This document shows positions 62,434 to 63,954 of a DNA stretch of 63,954 nucleotides, piece after piece; the first letter of the stretch is position 1; every line of letters begins with the position of its first letter. The DNA lies in contig JAGWMG010000016.1 in assembly GCA_028871795.1 (NCBI GenBank), positions 1-63,954 of the forward strand. Reading direction: 5' to 3'. This DNA comes from Alphaproteobacteria bacterium (GTDB lineage Bacteria; Pseudomonadota; Alphaproteobacteria; Micropepsales; Micropepsaceae). The position numbers and the translations under genes were made by a program. A model generated the notes under the pieces. That model saw nothing but the letters and a program-made list of their open reading frames with translations, was not told where the DNA came from and did no database searches.

Positions 62434-62487
62434 TTTTCTGCCTCTCCCCTCGCGGGAGAGGCAGAAAAATTCGCACCGCGAATTTTT
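62434..62487. repeat. Double-hairpin palindromic element after dnaA
   Basis: Two perfect hairpins overlap by four bases: TTTTCTGCCTCTCCC / GGGAGAGGCAGAAAA (15 bp, 62434-62468) and AAAAATTCGC / GCGAATTTTT with an ACC loop (62465-62487). It is the kind of dispersed bacterial element that carries CTCTCCC-type arms, and being just past dnaA it could also terminate transcription. Confidence 0.7.
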
Positions 62488-62805
62488 CGGTGAGGGGGTT
62501 GCCGCTCCCTCCTCCTCTCTATCTTGTGTCCTTCGCCGCTTCTTCACACCTCCTTGCGTCAAGATCATTGTTCTTCATTTCTCATCGCCCCCCTCCTCAC
62601 TCGACTCCACAAACGCGAATTCAAATCGGCATTTTTCGCCTTAACGCCCTGACTCAAAACCCTGATCGCCTTCATACATTTCCCTCCCCAACCTGCGTCT
62701 TCGCGACACCAGTTCGGCACGGTAATCGTTTCGCGCAGCCAATTCGGTCAACGCCTTGAGATGGGAATAAAAACCGCAACGTCAAGCGGGTGCGGCGAAA
62801 CGCGC
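62488..62805. other. Intergenic stretch without recognised gene
   Basis: No supportable protein gene and no RNA gene seen. The sequence is C/T-rich and less GC-biased than its neighbours. Confidence 0.5.
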
Positions 62806-63060
62806 TCAGGCCGCTTCCAGCCGCGCCAGTTCCGCGTCGAATTCGAAACGCAGCTGAGCGGCTTCTTCCTCCGGCAGCCAATTCGACATCTGCGGGAAGA
62901 TGGTGCGATAGAGCGTGACCGTGGTCGGCTCCCAAGGCAGCTTTTGCGCCGCCCGCGCCTCGGCAAGAATCTTGTGCAGCCGCGAGCGCACCTTATCGGG
63001 ATCGGGCCGATAGGCAGATGCGGGCTCCGACCCAAATAGATCGGGCTGCTTCTCAGCCAT
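62806..63060 (-). CDS. Small conserved protein of unknown function
   Basis: An 84-residue cytoplasmic protein reading MAEKQPDLFGSEPASAYRPD, then a helical region HKILAEARAAQKLPWEP and IFPQMSNWLPEEEAAQLRF. I recall very similar small proteins in other Alphaproteobacteria but no function. AGGAC precedes the ATG at 63060 by 8 nt; a start at 63090 is also possible. Confidence 0.6.
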   Translation of the reverse strand: MAEKQPDLFGSEPASAYRPDPDKVRSRLHKILAEARAAQKLPWEPTTVTLYRTIFPQMSNWLPEEEAAQLRFEFDAELARLEAA

Positions 63061-63136
63061 GAAAAAGTCCTGTTGGTTCGTGAGAGCCATGGTTCCTACG
63101 CGATTCGCAATGCCCGATTTTGCGCCAAGCGGGCCG

Positions 63137-63807
63137 TCAGCGCGAGGGCTGCGACTCAGTTATCCCCGGCTCCAGAAAAGCCGCCCGGTAGGCTTTATCG
63201 ATTTTCGCCATCTGTTCGATGGTGAAGGCGAGGCTGTCGGCCACAGCGGCGACATGATTGATCTCGTCCAGCGACAGCTTCCGCCCCTTGCGCGACTTCA
63301 GGTATTTGTCGAGCACCTGATAGCCGCCGATGTGGAAATCCCACACCGCTTGCGGCACGGGCTTGAAGAACTGGGTCTTGTTGATCCAGACGGCCTGCTC
63401 TTCGGGCGAATAACGCACGGCCTCGACCGTGTGATCGCCTTTGCCTTGATAGGCGGCTAGGCCCTTACGTGGCAACTCGCGCAATAGGTGCGCCTGCACC
63501 AGCGCCCACCCGAGTTTCGAGAGTTTCTCGAAATCATCCGCCGCCTCAGGAAAGGGCACGCGCGGAAAATCGTTGTGTAAGAACTCGGCATATAGCGTCC
63601 GATACGATTGTGCGTGTAGTACGGCGTAGATGTAGCCGACAATTTCCTCGGGCGTGTAATGGCGCTCGTAACGAGCTTCCATGAATGCACGAAAGTCGGA
63701 AGAAACGTTTTCCTGCCGCCGCGCATCGTTTGTCCCACCACGAGCCTCCTGTGTAGTAAGCAAGTAAGCCGGGAATACGTATTCTCCTCCTCGACGATAA
63801 AAGTTAA
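63137..63807 (-). pseudogene. 3' remnant of a type ISP restriction-modification gene
   Basis: A minus-strand frame for the C-terminal part of a type ISP restriction-modification enzyme, a single chain with nuclease, ATPase, methyltransferase and target-recognition domains. Recognised segments are YRRGGEYVFPAYLL, ERHYTPEEIVGYIYAVLHAQ, KGDHTVEAVRYSPEEQ and VWINKTQFFKPVPQAVWDF followed by HIGGYQVLDKYLKSRKGR, all in the target-recognition end of this family. The frame stays open with matching sequence through 63807, where an insertion-sequence end begins, so the gene was cut by the insertion and its 5' part lies beyond the right edge. A TTG at 63763 would give a 208-residue product, unlikely to be active. 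Confidence 0.7.
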
Positions 63808-63954
63808 GGGGCTGACGTAGATAAGGATCAGAGGTTAGCCCATTTTCTGAGCTGATCGAACTGTTGTTTGGGCGAGCCGTAGTTGAAGCGGAATTCGCAT
63901 TCCTTGAGGAACAGATAGAAGGTTTTGCGCGGGATGCCGTTATATTTGCGCAGC
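63808..63954 (-). mobile_element. Right end of an IS1595-like insertion sequence
   Basis: The boundary starts with GGGGCTGACGTAG at 63808, a plausible terminal inverted repeat, next to the end of a transposase gene. The frame of the interrupted gene stops matching here. AAAGTTAA at 63800-63807 would be the 8-bp duplicated target if the IS1595-type rule applies; the other end is outside the window. Confidence 0.65.
63828..63954 (-). CDS. Transposase, IS1595/ISXO2-like, C-terminal fragment
   Basis: Forty-two codons including a stop, running off the right edge. The read-out contains LRKYNGIPRKTFYLFLKECE followed by FRFNYGSPKQQ, which matches the typical C-terminal end of IS1595/ISXO2-family DDE transposases (an LFLKECEFRFN-type segment). 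The start of the protein is outside the window, so the family call rests on this motif only. Confidence 0.65.
   Translation of the reverse strand, partial: LRKYNGIPRKTFYLFLKECEFRFNYGSPKQQFDQLRKWANL

Noticed and set aside
62490..62759. Plus-strand open frame of 89 codons after dnaA
   Set aside because: No ribosome site, biased Pro/Ser/His composition and position inside or after a repeat element argue against a real gene.

Overview
The window is a chromosomal stretch of about 64 kb from a high-GC alphaproteobacterium. The evidence is the gene content and order: recO-era-rnc-lepB-acpS-pdxJ-pyrE beside a single bifunctional Rsh and rpoZ; ruvX-MFS-pyrB-pyrC(inactive type)-plsY-dprA-topA-rnr; coaBC-dut ... 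ubiB-ubiE / mutM-echA-rpsT-dnaA; and a SciP (DUF1153) gene, a cell-cycle regulator of the CtrA network that is confined to this class. I cannot name the genus. Most of the window is housekeeping and densely packed, with many 1-8 nt overlaps between consecutive genes.

Layout. 1-510: start of tuf with tRNA-Gly and tRNA-Tyr upstream. 0.8-14 kb: rlmB, an L,D-transpeptidase, parC, then the recO-to-pyrE operon, rsh and rpoZ. 14-20 kb: a more variable strip with a decayed DUF3574 gene next to a five-copy CTTTA repeat, sciP, a YkgJ-family gene coupled to a secreted Asn/Lys-repeat protein, an SPFH protein, folK, an NYN-domain protein and a family-5-like uracil-DNA glycosylase. 20-28 kb: smpB, dapA, a soluble lytic transglycosylase, a 26-residue lysine-rich protein and gatCAB. 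28-40 kb: ruvX, an MFS permease, pyrB with a metal-site-less dihydroorotase homologue, plsY, dprA, topA and rnr. 39.8-46.8 kb: an orphan SLATT-domain membrane protein, rpmG, then a lipid kinase / alkyl-DHAP-synthase-like oxidase / FemAB-like acyltransferase / polysaccharide deacetylase group flanked by two alpha/beta hydrolases. 47-62.5 kb: coaBC, dut, an Rrf2 regulator with cysK, a MATE exporter with a possible terminated leader RNA, ubiB, ubiE, mutM, an ArsR/SRPBCC pair, arfB, an enoyl-CoA hydratase, rpsT, a rhodanese and dnaA. 62.5-64 kb: a palindromic repeat element, a small protein, and the 3' remnant of a type ISP restriction-modification gene cut by an insertion sequence that runs off the right edge.

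How the parts fit. Translation and RNA handling (tuf, rlmB, era, rnc, gatCAB, smpB, rnr, rpmG, rpsT, arfB), DNA topology and repair (parC, recO, topA, dprA, mutM, UDG, dnaA), pyrimidine synthesis (pyrE, pyrB, the inactive pyrC, dut) and ubiquinone synthesis (ubiB, ubiE) are the core. Most worth a second look: the YkgJ/repeat-protein pair, the AT-rich SLATT gene, the restriction gene broken by an IS, the CTTTA tract, a 33-nt two-hairpin repeat found at two sites 27 kb apart, the possible leader RNA upstream of the MATE gene, and the ether-lipid-like gene group.
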